Assembly (NCBI RefSeq): GCF_000143415.4
Contig: NW_003314330.1
Span: forward strand, 496,001-560,000
From: Selaginella moellendorffii
Lineage: Eukaryota > Streptophyta > Lycopodiopsida > Selaginellales > Selaginellaceae
Length of the DNA: 64,000 bases
Direction of reading: 5' to 3'
Of the stretch, positions 48,477 through 57,634 are shown piece by piece. The stretch's first letter is position 1. Every line of letters begins with the position of its first letter. Made by a program: the position numbers and the translations under genes. A model generated the notes under the pieces. That model saw nothing but the letters and a program-made list of their open reading frames with translations, was not told the DNA's origin and ran no database searches.

Positions 48477-49313
48477 ATGGGTTTTGTTCCAAAGGTAAAT
48501 TGGGGAATTAATTATACATTACTTCAACATGAAGTTCTCACTATTATTGATGGAATTCAAACCATTGAATCTCGAGTTAATAAATCTCGCCGTGATTATC
48601 TATCTAATTATGATGATTGGGAATCGGTAGATTTTGGCCGTGGAGCTGCTTTAATATTGTTTGAGCGCTTAGATGGAAATCCTCCAAATTGTATAGTGGG
48701 TAATGTTTTAAATACTGAAATTACAGGTACTGCAATTAGAACTGGTATTAATTTTTTAAAGAATAACTATAAATTAGAAATGATAAATGCATGCTCTAGC
48801 ATGTGTGATATTACAAATAAAAATTATAGACTTAGATATATTGTTGAAAAATGGTGGAATTATAGCTCTTCTATGAAACCTTTACCAATAACTTTCCCAA
48901 ATTCTGTAGATTATATAAATTGTGATAACTCTAAAAGCACATTATATGCTAGATTTCCTAAGTATCATTTACTAACTAATGAATTTTTAATATCACCAAA
49001 TGGTAAGAATATACTATATATATTATCAAATTGTACAATTGGATTATATTCTGGAAAAAAACTCTTATGGATTTCTGATAATAAATTTTTTTACTGGGGA
49101 TTATGCAGACTTGTCTTACAAGGAAATGGTAATGTTTTATTAAAAACAAATAAAGAAACAAAAATGTGGTCCATAAATAAATATTGTAATTGTAAAATTA
49201 TTACATTTATTACAGTTCAAAATGATTGTAATCTTGTAGTTTATTTATTTAGGCCATTAAAACAAGTTTGGTGGGCTACAAATACTCATACTCATCAAGA
49301 TTGTATCAGATAA
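48477..49313 (+). CDS. B-lectin (GNA-type) domain protein with novel N-terminal domain
   Basis: Open frame of 278 residues from the ATG at 48477, chosen because the paralogue at 56107 starts at the same place. The C-terminal half is a bulb-type lectin domain: EFLISPNGKNILYILSNCTIGLYSGKKLLWIS, LVLQGNGNVLLK and TVQNDCNLVVY, the last a complete Q-x-D-x-N-x-V-x-Y mannose-binding motif. The N-terminal 140 residues (VNWGINYTLLQHEVL, DDWESVDFGRGAALILFE, NACSSMCDITNKNYRLRYIVEKWWN) form a conserved unit I do not recognise. No signal peptide. The gene is intronless and very AT-rich, unlike neighbouring housekeeping genes. Carbohydrate binding is inferred from the domain. Confidence 0.75.
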   Translation: MGFVPKVNWGINYTLLQHEVLTIIDGIQTIESRVNKSRRDYLSNYDDWESVDFGRGAALILFERLDGNPPNCIVGNVLNTEITGTAIRTGINFLKNNYKLEMINACSSMCDITNKNYRLRYIVEKWWNYSSSMKPLPITFPNSVDYINCDNSKSTLYARFPKYHLLTNEFLISPNGKNILYILSNCTIGLYSGKKLLWISDNKFFYWGLCRLVLQGNGNVLLKTNKETKMWSINKYCNCKIITFITVQNDCNLVVYLFRPLKQVWWATNTHTHQDCIR

Positions 49314-49523
49314 ATCCATACTATACTAATTTTTGAATCAATATAAATTGAGATTTATTTGAGTAAGTTCAATGTTTTATAATTAATTTAACCAAACTCA
49401 AGTTTCTTGAGCTTCTTTAACTTAATCACTTTTGATTCTTCAAGACAAATGCGCAACTAGCAAATTCTAAAATGGATTTAATGTTTTGCCCTACAGCTTT
49501 TGAAGCTAAGAAACGTTTTTTTA

Positions 49524-50561
49524 TCACTCTATTTCCACGTCCAGTATATCATCCAGCTCCTCAACCACGGTGTGAGTGTGAGTCTCACCACCATCGCCTC
49601 TCATCCTCAGCTCCGCGATTTCCATGTCCAGCGTTGCATCCCGGACAAGATTTTGGAGCGAAATGTTCTTCGGACATCCTGGAACGACACACAGTTGTCT
49701 TCAAGAGATTCGGAAGAAGCAAACCTGCAACGGCACAGCGCTTGCTCTGCAACCGGCTGCCGATGTAGCCTCTGGCAGCAGGAAGATCATATATATGCCG
49801 GCACTCGGAGCTGCGAAGCAGAAAACATGAATAAAAAAGGTGTGAGATGTTATTTCTTGCATACCATCGAACCGGATTCTCAAGCTCCGTGACGTGTTTT
49901 CCAGAGATCGGGCATGTCCGGTTCAAGATCCCGGCTTGAGTGGTGCACAGAATCTCCGCTTGCTCTTGTCCAGGCATTGGAACACCCGAGTTGTGAACGT
50001 TCTGATGAGATATAAAGACGTTTTTTCTGTAAAGAATAAAGAAATTTTATACCCAAATGGCTTCCTCGAATTGCTTGTAAATCGGGTGGTCCTTTGGATT
50101 CGTAGCTGGAAAGTTTTGCATCTCAGCCTTGCATGATTTGCTAAAATCTGTAGGCTATGACAAAACTCTCTTTTTAGTAGTTGAGAGAGTAGTATCCTAC
50201 CTGATTTGCTGTAAACTGATAGCTCGCTTTGAGAGCCTGCATTGCCTTTCGGTGGCGCTCAAGCTCATCCGTAGCGGTCAAGAGCTCAAGAACTGCCTCA
50301 TCCAGTTTTTTCACCTTGAAGGAAAAAAACAAGAGAAGAGAGTGAGATTCATAGAAACTCTTGGCAGAAAAAACCAAACCTCATCGCAGCCACGCGCTGC
50401 ACGCTCCACATCCTCGGCGATGAGCTTAATCAACACTAGATTCGATTGCATATCCTGCCAATCGCCTCCTCATTCCCCCCGCCAGACGAAGAATAGAAAG
50501 AATCGCTCACCGAGACCAGCGATCGGGTGGAATCGTCGACACTGTCGAAAGCTCTGTCCAT
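49524..50561 (-). CDS. MMS21: SUMO E3 ligase NSE2/MMS21
   Basis: Seven exons on the minus strand: 50561-50511, 50454-50380, 50314-50201, 50154-50053, 50001-49865, 49810-49725, 49678-49524; 239 residues in frame. The N-terminal half is helical with a coiled-coil look (KKLDEAVLELLTATDELERHRKAMQALKASY), the part that docks on SMC5. The SP-RING follows: CTTQAGILNRTCPISGKHVTELENPVR, CRHIYDLPAARGYI and CAVAGCPKNISL, with the zinc-ligand Cys/His pattern. It attaches SUMO within the SMC5/6 complex, which acts in DNA repair and meristem maintenance. The C-terminus is acidic (ELDDILDVEIE). It is divergent from the AAA ATPase gene with 207 bp between start codons. Confidence 0.92.
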
Positions 50562-50768
50562 AGCGATCGCTGGCGCAGCGCCCACAAACCCTAGAATATT
50601 TCCACTAAATATCCCACGCAAAAGGAGGCTTCCATTCAGGAGCTTTCTTTCTTTCTCTCATTTAACCAAACCCTAATCTCATAACCGCCATTGTTGCGAT
50701 CGAGAAGGAACGATCGAGTTGGGGCTTTGCGGGGCGGCGGCGGCGCGGCGATCTTTCTCTCCCCGTCC
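50562..50768. promoter_or_regulatory. divergent NSE2/Msp1 promoter with two telo-boxes
   Basis: Only 207 bp separate the two start codons. AAACCCTA occurs at 50586-50593 and AAACCCTAA at 50668-50675. Shared regulation is inferred. Confidence 0.5.
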
Positions 50769-52500
50769 ATGGCAGGCGTCGCGACTCCCAACCACGCCCT
50801 CCTCTTCATTGCCGGCGGCGCCTACCTCTCGAGTAAGCAATCCTCCACAGATCTCTTTCCCCGGCGCATCGATCAGAATTTCGCGGAGCCGAGAGGTTTT
50901 AGCAGGGTTTATGTGACAAGGAATCCACGCCGGCCGCTGGCGCTGTCGGCATCGATCCAGCGCGCCCCCATTCACGGGCTGAGCTTGAGCGTGGCGGTCA
51001 AGAAGCGGCGAGAATTGGGCCAAGCCCGAGCTTTCTGGAGCGATGCTTTTGAGGGCTACTTGGGCGAGGAGAACGAGCTCCCCCAGGACCCTTGGAACCG
51101 GCTCACGAGGTTCTTGCGGAGGAGCGTCTCGGGTGTTGGAAAGGGGCGGTCCGGGACTTTCTTGGAGCAAGTTTTTCTTTACGCTGTCTATGCCGCGGTG
51201 AGCTGCTTGGTCCAGCTTATAGGCCTGCGGTACATGGATCCACACAGGATCGACACGAAGAAGGCCACCGCCTGTAAGAAGGAGCTGTCCAAGCGCTTGG
51301 GACGTGATCTCAAGCAAACCAACATGTACGAGGTGCGTTACTTTGTGTTTGGGCTTTTTTTTTTCTTTGAGCTGGTTGACTGACGCATTTGTTCTTCTTT
51401 CTGAAACAGGATATTATTGCTGGGAACGTCGTGAATCCGCAGGGGATTGACGTGACTTTTTCGTCCATCGGTGGATTGGAAGATGTGAAAGACTCTTTGT
51501 ATGAGCTCGCGATTCTTCCTCTGCAGCGCCCGGAGCTCTTCTCGCAGGGAAAGCTGCTGAGACCCCAGAAAGGAGTGCTGCTTTATGGACCACCGGGAAC
51601 TGGGAAGACTCTTCTTGCGAAAGCACTCGCCAAGGAGGCGCGAGCGGTGTTTATAAACGTCCAGATCGCGAGTCTGATGAGCAAATGGTTGGGCGATGCA
51701 CAGAAGCTCGGTATGTTTTGCTCTTTCATTGGTAGCTGATCGAATTTCTTTTCTTCGTACAGTGACTGCTGTATTTACCTTGGCTCACAAGCTCCAGCCT
51801 TCTATCATCTTCATCGATGAAGTGGACAGCTTCTTGGGACGTCGAGGAGTTACCAGTCACGAAGTCATGACTCAAATGAAGACTGAGTTTATGGCTCTAT
51901 GGGATGGCTTGACCACTGATCGTAAGTTCCACTTCAAAATCCTTTTTTCTCGATGTTTGGGCTTTTGGCTGACAACGAGCTTAATCCAGAGAATGCAAGG
52001 GTGCTTGTCTTGGCTGCCACGAATAGGCCATGGGAGCTGGACGAAGCCATCCTCCGCCGTCTCCCTCGAGCTTTCGAGATTGGTATGCCGGACGTGAAGC
52101 AGCGAGCGAGCATTCTCCAAGTTTTGCTCAAGGAAGAGCGAGTGGAGGACGACCTCGACATCGACTACTTGGCGAGCTTGTGTGACGGCTGCAGTGGATC
52201 CGACTTGACCGAGCTTTGCAAGCAGGCTGCCTATCTTCCTATCCGGGATCTCCTCGAGCAGGAAAAGCACGGGTTGTCATCTGGAAAGGTAAGGGATCTT
52301 TGCTTTGTTTTGACGATCGATCAATCTCTCTTCAGGTTGCAAGAAAGCTCAAGCAGAGTGACTTCGAGTCCGTTCTCATGAACAATCGCTCGTCCAAAGC
52401 GGCGGCATTCGAGTACCAAAGCAAGAAGCATTACGATAAGAACAATCGAGACAACATCCCAGTCTTCACCACTAGCGATTTTCCGTTCGCTTGCAACTAA
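50769..52500 (+). CDS. Msp1/ATAD1-type AAA ATPase, membrane protein extractor
   Basis: Five exons: 50769-51332, 51410-51710, 51763-51921, 51990-52288, 52336-52500; 495 residues. After an N-terminal extension comes a membrane segment ([26 protein letters not shown]), then the AAA core: [17 protein letters not shown], Walker [21 protein letters not shown], Walker [39 protein letters not shown] with the arginine fingers, and a C-terminal lid. Msp1 relatives on the outer mitochondrial and peroxisomal membranes pull out mistargeted tail-anchored proteins. The 130-residue extension before the helix is longer than in most relatives; another in-frame ATG at 50691 would lengthen it further. The start is therefore less sure than the core. 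Confidence 0.9.
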
Positions 52501-52722
52501 GAAAAAGAAAACGAGGAAGGTACTCTAGAATGGACGATTACGAAGGATTCTTTGCGTGTAATAGATGGTTGCTAGACAAGAACTATGGCTCCACAGGATT
52601 ATTTCTTCACAGGGAAACTCTAATAGATGCTTGAGTTTTAATCGAAAAGCTCTATTTTCTAGATGTAGTTAGTTACTATGGCCCGTTTATTTGGATTAGG
52701 GCTTCCATGGCACAGGGGAGCC

Positions 52723-53152
52723 ATGGAAGAGGAAGCGCCTTCGCTGGAGCTCGGGCGCCTCGCGACAGGTAAGCGACGGATCGCGTGCTTTTCTTTCCGC
52801 TCCATAGATTGTGGCTGCCTGCATTGCATTCTCGCGTCGATCCAGCTCTTGCCGGTGGATTTCGTAGAGCCTCTAGCTTCTGGATGGATTTCCTGCGTCC
52901 TTTTGCTCTTTTGTTGCGGATCGATCCCTTTCTTGGTCGAAATATTCCGTTTTGAGCTGCTCTGGCTGTGGATTCTAAGCAAGGTTTTCGTGTTTTTGCT
53001 CTCTGGCAGGAATGCGGTACCGTGTTCATGTGTTATCCAACGAGAAAGGTCCGTTTGTTCCGTCTTTCAGTTTTTATAACGTCCCAGAACGCCCAGAACG
53101 GTGGCCGAGAGAAGGAACCAACTATCTTTGCCTACACCGCAGCGTTACCTAG
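52723..53152 (+). CDS. possible spliced upstream ORF, 62 residues
   Basis: ATG at 52723, exon to 52768, GT-AG intron, exon 53010-53152 with stop TAG. The stop lies 13 bases before the ATG of the next reading frame. The peptide (MEEEAPSLELGRLATGMRYR...VPERPERWPREG) has no family I know. It would precede the main frame on the same transcript and could reduce its translation. It may equally be a small protein of its own. Confidence 0.35.
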
Positions 53153-53165
53153 AGGTTAGCAAGGG

Positions 53166-54104
53166 ATGGAGCAGCAGCGCTCGAGGCAGCACGTCGAAAA
53201 GCCGAGGCTGGAGATTCCAGACTCGAAGCTCTCGCCAGGAAATGCATCGTCTTCGTCCCCACGAAGCATGCATGGATTTCCAACGAGTCCCGAGTATGTC
53301 TCCTCGTCTAGCAGAGACGTCAAGAGCTTCGAGGATTGGTCTTCCCAGTCCGCGGCTTCTCTCGTCCCGGCTATCAGCTCCCAGGATGATGCCGCTGGTG
53401 TTGTTGAGGTGGTGGGAAGGAAGAGGCTACACTTCTACGTTGGGGAGTTCGTGCTGGTTAGATGCAACCATACCAAATGGCTGCTGGGACAAGTTCGTCG
53501 CTCGTCCAGGAATGGAGTCATAGTTTGGGTTGGAGCTGCGCAGACACTCGTCAATGTTCCCTATAATTTACTGGTTTCGCACTTCGTGAAGCTTGACAGC
53601 CCGTCGCTGCCGGCGTCTCCACCATCAAGTTTGTCTCCGGAGACTTTGGTCGAGGTTGGCCGGGATGGACAGATCTTGGCACCGTTCCAGTGTGTTCGTC
53701 CGGCGCATCTATCGCACAGGAAGCTCTTTCAGCCACTCAAGTTTTTCTCGACGGACGGGAACCAGGGAAACAGTGCTTTTGCTGCGGCTAGTTCGATGCA
53801 ACACAACGAAGTCAGTGAAGGGGGCAGCGATGGAGTCCGGAGGGAGATGCTCTTTCTTGCAGACCGTGGCTCGGCTTCACTTCCGGCTTATACTCCCGGG
53901 AAATTGGAGACTCTTGAAGTGTTCAAAGGCTTGAAAGACACACAAGAAGCTGGGCAGAGGACTTCGCAGCCTTCGTGCTCGCTTTGCAGATTTAGATTCT
54001 CGGAAGACGATACGTCGTCCATTGCGAGTAGAGATAGCGAATCTGTTTCGACAGGAAACACTCGTTTGATCAAGAAATGGGCAAATTCGACTGGATCACG
54101 GTGA
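53166..54104 (+). CDS. unrecognised protein with a Tudor/Agenet-like segment
   Basis: Single exon, 312 residues. An in-frame TAG nine bases upstream fixes the start at 53166. The N-terminus is low-complexity (SSSSPRSMHGFPTSPEYVSSSSR). A central segment, HFYVGEFVLVRCNHTKWLLGQVRRSSRNGVIVWVGAAQTLVNVPYNLLVSHF, has the spacing of a small chromatin-type beta barrel (Tudor or Agenet), but this is a loose resemblance. The rest is Ser-rich with one C-x2-C (CSLCRF). No signal peptide or membrane segment. An AATAAA lies at about 54268, which suggests the gene ends before the next one. Confidence 0.55.
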   Translation: MEQQRSRQHVEKPRLEIPDSKLSPGNASSSSPRSMHGFPTSPEYVSSSSRDVKSFEDWSSQSAASLVPAISSQDDAAGVVEVVGRKRLHFYVGEFVLVRCNHTKWLLGQVRRSSRNGVIVWVGAAQTLVNVPYNLLVSHFVKLDSPSLPASPPSSLSPETLVEVGRDGQILAPFQCVRPAHLSHRKLFQPLKFFSTDGNQGNSAFAAASSMQHNEVSEGGSDGVRREMLFLADRGSASLPAYTPGKLETLEVFKGLKDTQEAGQRTSQPSCSLCRFRFSEDDTSSIASRDSESVSTGNTRLIKKWANSTGSR

Positions 54105-54428
54105 TAGAAAACGGCTTGGACATCAGAAAGACGCAGTGTAATTACTAGGAGGTGAGCTCTCAAAAGTTTTCTTCTTCTTCTTTTTTTTTTTCCTCTGCGG
54201 CTTAGCTAACGCTTCTCTTTCTTTCTTGACAGGTTGTTTAAAAGTTTGTACTTTTGACTCACAGAGAAATAAAATTCTGGTGGCTGAATCACCTCAAAGG
54301 TAGGGTTTTCCTTAATTCACTTGCTGCTTAGGTCGAAGGCGTGTTCCTGGCGGAGCTTCGTCTTCGTCGCACGTAACTTCCAGAAAGTTCTTGATAGATT
54401 CTGAGGCGTGAGTATATGCAGGTTTTCA

Positions 54429-55324
54429 ATGGCCTATCCTCCGGATTTACCAGGTTGAAGGAGCAGCATTTTTATGCTTCTTTCTTTTATTTCTCTTGTC
54501 CTGATGAAAAACTGTTTGCAGCCAAGGAAGATCTGGCGAGTGCACACAGCACAGACTTATCGCCCTCGGCAATAACGATTGCATTTGAGCCGGTCCTTCC
54601 AGTGTTACGAGTACCAGTTCCTGCCGGAAGTGATGATGATCCTTCGAAAGGTCCATTCGTTTTGGCATTCAAGGACGAGGCAAGCTGGAGCCGTGCATGG
54701 CAGAACTGCGAGAAACAAATTACTTCACAGTGCGAGGTACGTAAGCCTTAGAAATTGAATGGGAGCACCTACTCACTTCGTTTTTCCTAGGCTGCTACTA
54801 TGAAGGGTTGTTCGATCACTGCCTCAAAGGCTTGCCGCTCCCCCTGGTGGAAAGCGTTCGTCCCAAATTTTAATACCAGCACGGAAGACCGAGAAGCTTG
54901 CGAGGAGAAGGCCATGATGGCTTGTCTCGCTGCGTCTAGACGAGACGGGATTAAGTTCGCGAGGGGAGTTTGCGAAGAGGTGTTCGGTGATGCAAGGATA
55001 GCGAACAAGCTCCAGTTTGCTGATCCACAAGGACACACAAACAGATCGACAGAGAACGCATCGACAAGCAACCACAACCAAGTCTTGATCGAGAATCCAG
55101 GCTCCACAAACTTTAGAGGGAGGTCTCTTACGGATGGAGCAGACGACAAGCATTACCAAAGCTCTCTGGGGAAGCGAATGCTCGAGAATGGATGGGAAGG
55201 TGGTCTGGTCTCTCCGAAAAAGAAGAGCGATGCAATAGCAGCAGGAGTAATGGATCGACTGAAACTGTGGCTCGAGTTTGTGAGCGAAGCTGTGACAAAG
55301 CTAAGGAAATCTTTCAAGGACTAA
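54429..55324 (+). CDS. plant protein of unknown function with cysteine-rich helical region
   Basis: Three exons, 54429-54453, 54522-54736 and 54791-55324, join in frame to 257 residues. The middle holds FVLAFKDEASWSRAWQNCEKQ, then KGCSITASKACRSPWWKAF and DREACEEKAMMACLAASRRDGIKFARGVCEEVFGDARIA, a Cys-rich helical stretch that looks conserved. The C-terminal tail contains KRMLENGWEGGLVSPKKK, a possible nuclear signal. I do not recognise the family and assign no function. Both introns have clean GT-AG borders, and the first exon is only 25 bases, so the start is tentative. Confidence 0.6.
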
Positions 55325-56100
55325 AGGAAAGAGGAGAAATAATTATGGGTTCGAACTCTCAGATTCAGTATTCCAAGTTCATCGAGCTCCCTGGCAAAAG
55401 TGAACCGGGTCAGGTACGTGTGGAACGCAGCCATGCTTGGACCCAGTGGCAGTGAGTTTGTGCAGCTAGGAGTTTTAAGACTGCATGGCTTCTCATGGTT
55501 TACAATGGCTTCTCATGGTTTACAAGTGACCAGACTACACGAAGAATTTGCTGCAAAAGCATTGGAAGTTGAATTCCTGGTGAGTTGTCTTGGTAATCTT
55601 GCAACATGCGAGAGGAGTACAGTGAAATTTTTCACTTGGCACTGCAGCTGAATAGACCAGTCTTGCAAAACACCTGTAGCCAACTCAAATCTGAAGCAAT
55701 CAATTGTTTTCGCTTTTGAGTACCTTTCAATTGTGCGTTTATCAAGAAGCTTTCTGGCTATTAAGGTGGAGACTATTACACCTTTTTTTCTTTAGTAAAG
55801 GTCAAAAGGTAAGGGAATATTCGCAGTAGAGTCTGATGGGCAGTACTTGGCATGATCAGGTATCTTGAGATATAGATCTGTGTGTCATGCATGACCTGGG
55901 TAATGTTGCTTGCATAAAAAATAGTCAATATTAAATTTAACATAGTACATACAATGTGTCTACAAATGTATACACAACTTTAAACAGAGCGATACTATAC
56001 TAATCTACTAGATAAAAGGAAATAATTAAAACCACTATAAAATGATTTTATTTAGAAATCTAAAATATGTTATTTTTAGCATTTATAATCCTATTTTTTT
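55325..56100. other. intergenic, includes a 20-bp tandem duplication
   Basis: No gene supported. ATGGCTTCTCATGGTTTACA occurs twice in tandem at 55485-55504 and 55505-55524. From about 55920 the sequence becomes AT-rich, leading to TTTTTTGTAG directly before the next ATG. Confidence 0.5.
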
Positions 56101-56106
56101 GTAGAT

Positions 56107-56956
56107 ATGGTTTCAAGTGCAATAGTTTGGGGAGATAATTACACATTAATTCAAGATGAAGTTGCTATAATTATTGAACATGGATTTAGAGTACTTGAAG
56201 CACAAATTAATAATTCATTTCCTGATTATTCTTCTACTTATGACAATTGGATGTCTGTTAATTTTGGTAGAGGAGCTGCTCTTTTAATGATAAAGTGTAT
56301 GGAAGCAAATCCTCCAAATTGTTTAATTGGTAAGGATAAATTTGAATATACAGTTAATGGTCGTGCACTTAGAAGTAGATTTCGGACATTAAGAAAAATT
56401 TATACTGATGCAATGCTAAAAGCACGCTCTAATATGTGTGATATTAAATATTTAAACTATAGAATTGCATATGCTATATATTATTGGTGGAATATTACTG
56501 ATGATATTTACAGTTTAAAATCTTTGCATACCATTTCTTATAAAGATCGTAAAACTTGTGATACTATAGAAAGTACATTATTTTCAGGTTTTTATAAGCA
56601 TAACTTAAGAACTTATGAATATTTAATATCTCAAAATGGGAAAAATATTCTTTTTATATCAACAAACTGTAAACTTGTATTATATTCTGGTAGAAAACTT
56701 GTGTGGATGTCTAGAGTTATAGAAACATATATTGGATTTTGTGAACTTACCTTACAAAAAGATGGTAATCTTGTATTAAAGACAAAATTAAAAAAAGTAA
56801 TTTATTGATAAATATTGCATTAATCAACCTTACTGTTTATTTCTTACATTCATGACAATACAAAATGATTGTAATCTTATAGTTTATTCACTAAAATCAC
56901 CAAATCATATTTGGTGGTCTACAAGAACACAAAATCATCCTAATTGTATAAAATGA
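56107..56956 (+). pseudogene. second B-lectin domain gene, broken near its C-terminus
   Basis: A 233-residue frame (56107-56808) is clearly related to the gene at 48477: DNYTLIQDEV, YDNWMSVNFGRGAALLMI, NPPNCLIG, MCDIKYLNYRIAYAIYYWWN, YLISQNGKNILFIS, LVLYSGRKLVWMS and LTLQKDGNLVLK. After a stop at 56806 the last lectin repeat continues in another frame to 56956 (QNDCNLIVYS, IWWSTRTQNHPNCIK), so the final QxDxNxVxY repeat is separated by a break. It may be a recent pseudogene, or an intron may have been missed. Like its relative it is intronless, very AT-rich and follows a T-rich tract ending in TAG. Confidence 0.7.
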
Positions 56957-57179
56957 TAAATATTTCATTAATTTAACAAGTTTAAATTAATAATAACTAA
57001 TGATAAAGAAATATTTTAAAATAAATTATGAAAAATATAGTTTACATATTTAAGATAGTTCACTAAAGACTTTCATTTCAACTTTAGTATATATAATTTA
57101 ATTAATTTACTAATATTTCTTGTTATGAGCGTTAAATACTATACTACAAAAACTTAGTGCCATATACATATATATATTG
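56957..57179. other. AT-rich spacer, nothing recognised
   Basis: No gene or repeat recognised between the second lectin gene and the transposon cluster. Confidence 0.5.
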
Positions 57180-57600
57180 AAAGACCCTACACTATCCTTC
57201 CCTCTGGAAAATTAAAAGGTGATAATGAGGATTCATGGTGACAGTATATCCAAATCTCATCCCATAATCACATGTGTTACAAAGGTGAATATATTAATTA
57301 TATTTTTCTTGAGTTTCAGATAAGATAAAAATATCATCAAGATAGATGATAATAAAGAGATTAATAAAATCATAAAAGATGTCATTTGTCATATTTTGGA
57401 AAACTACAAGAGCATTAGTCAAACCAAAAGGCATCACAATATATTTAAATTGGCTATAACAAATATGAAAAAGTGCTTTTCACTCATCACCTTTCTGAAT
57501 ATGGGTGAATTTATAAATGCCAAGCAAGTTAATCTTATTAAACAACTAGGTCTTGGAGAGCCATTCCAACATCTCAAAGATCAATAAAAATGGATATTAA
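57180..57600 (-). pseudogene. reverse transcriptase fragment of another gypsy family, inverted
   Basis: On the minus strand the sequence reads INLLGIYKFTHIQKGDE, then CYSQFKYIVMPFGLTNA, FQNMTNDIF and the catalytic YLDDIFIL (about 57318-57341). MPFGLTNAP and YLDDI are core reverse transcriptase motifs. The YLDDI form differs from the FIDDI of the plus-strand gypsy copies, so it comes from another family. Stops and missing flanks mark it as a remnant. Confidence 0.8.
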
Positions 57601-57634
57601 TTGGGAACTATGATTTTGTGATTTAAAGTTTATT

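Noticed and set aside
54800-55160. Minus-strand frames within the 54429-55324 gene
   Set aside because: They overlap a spliced plus-strand gene with consistent frame and have no family resemblance.
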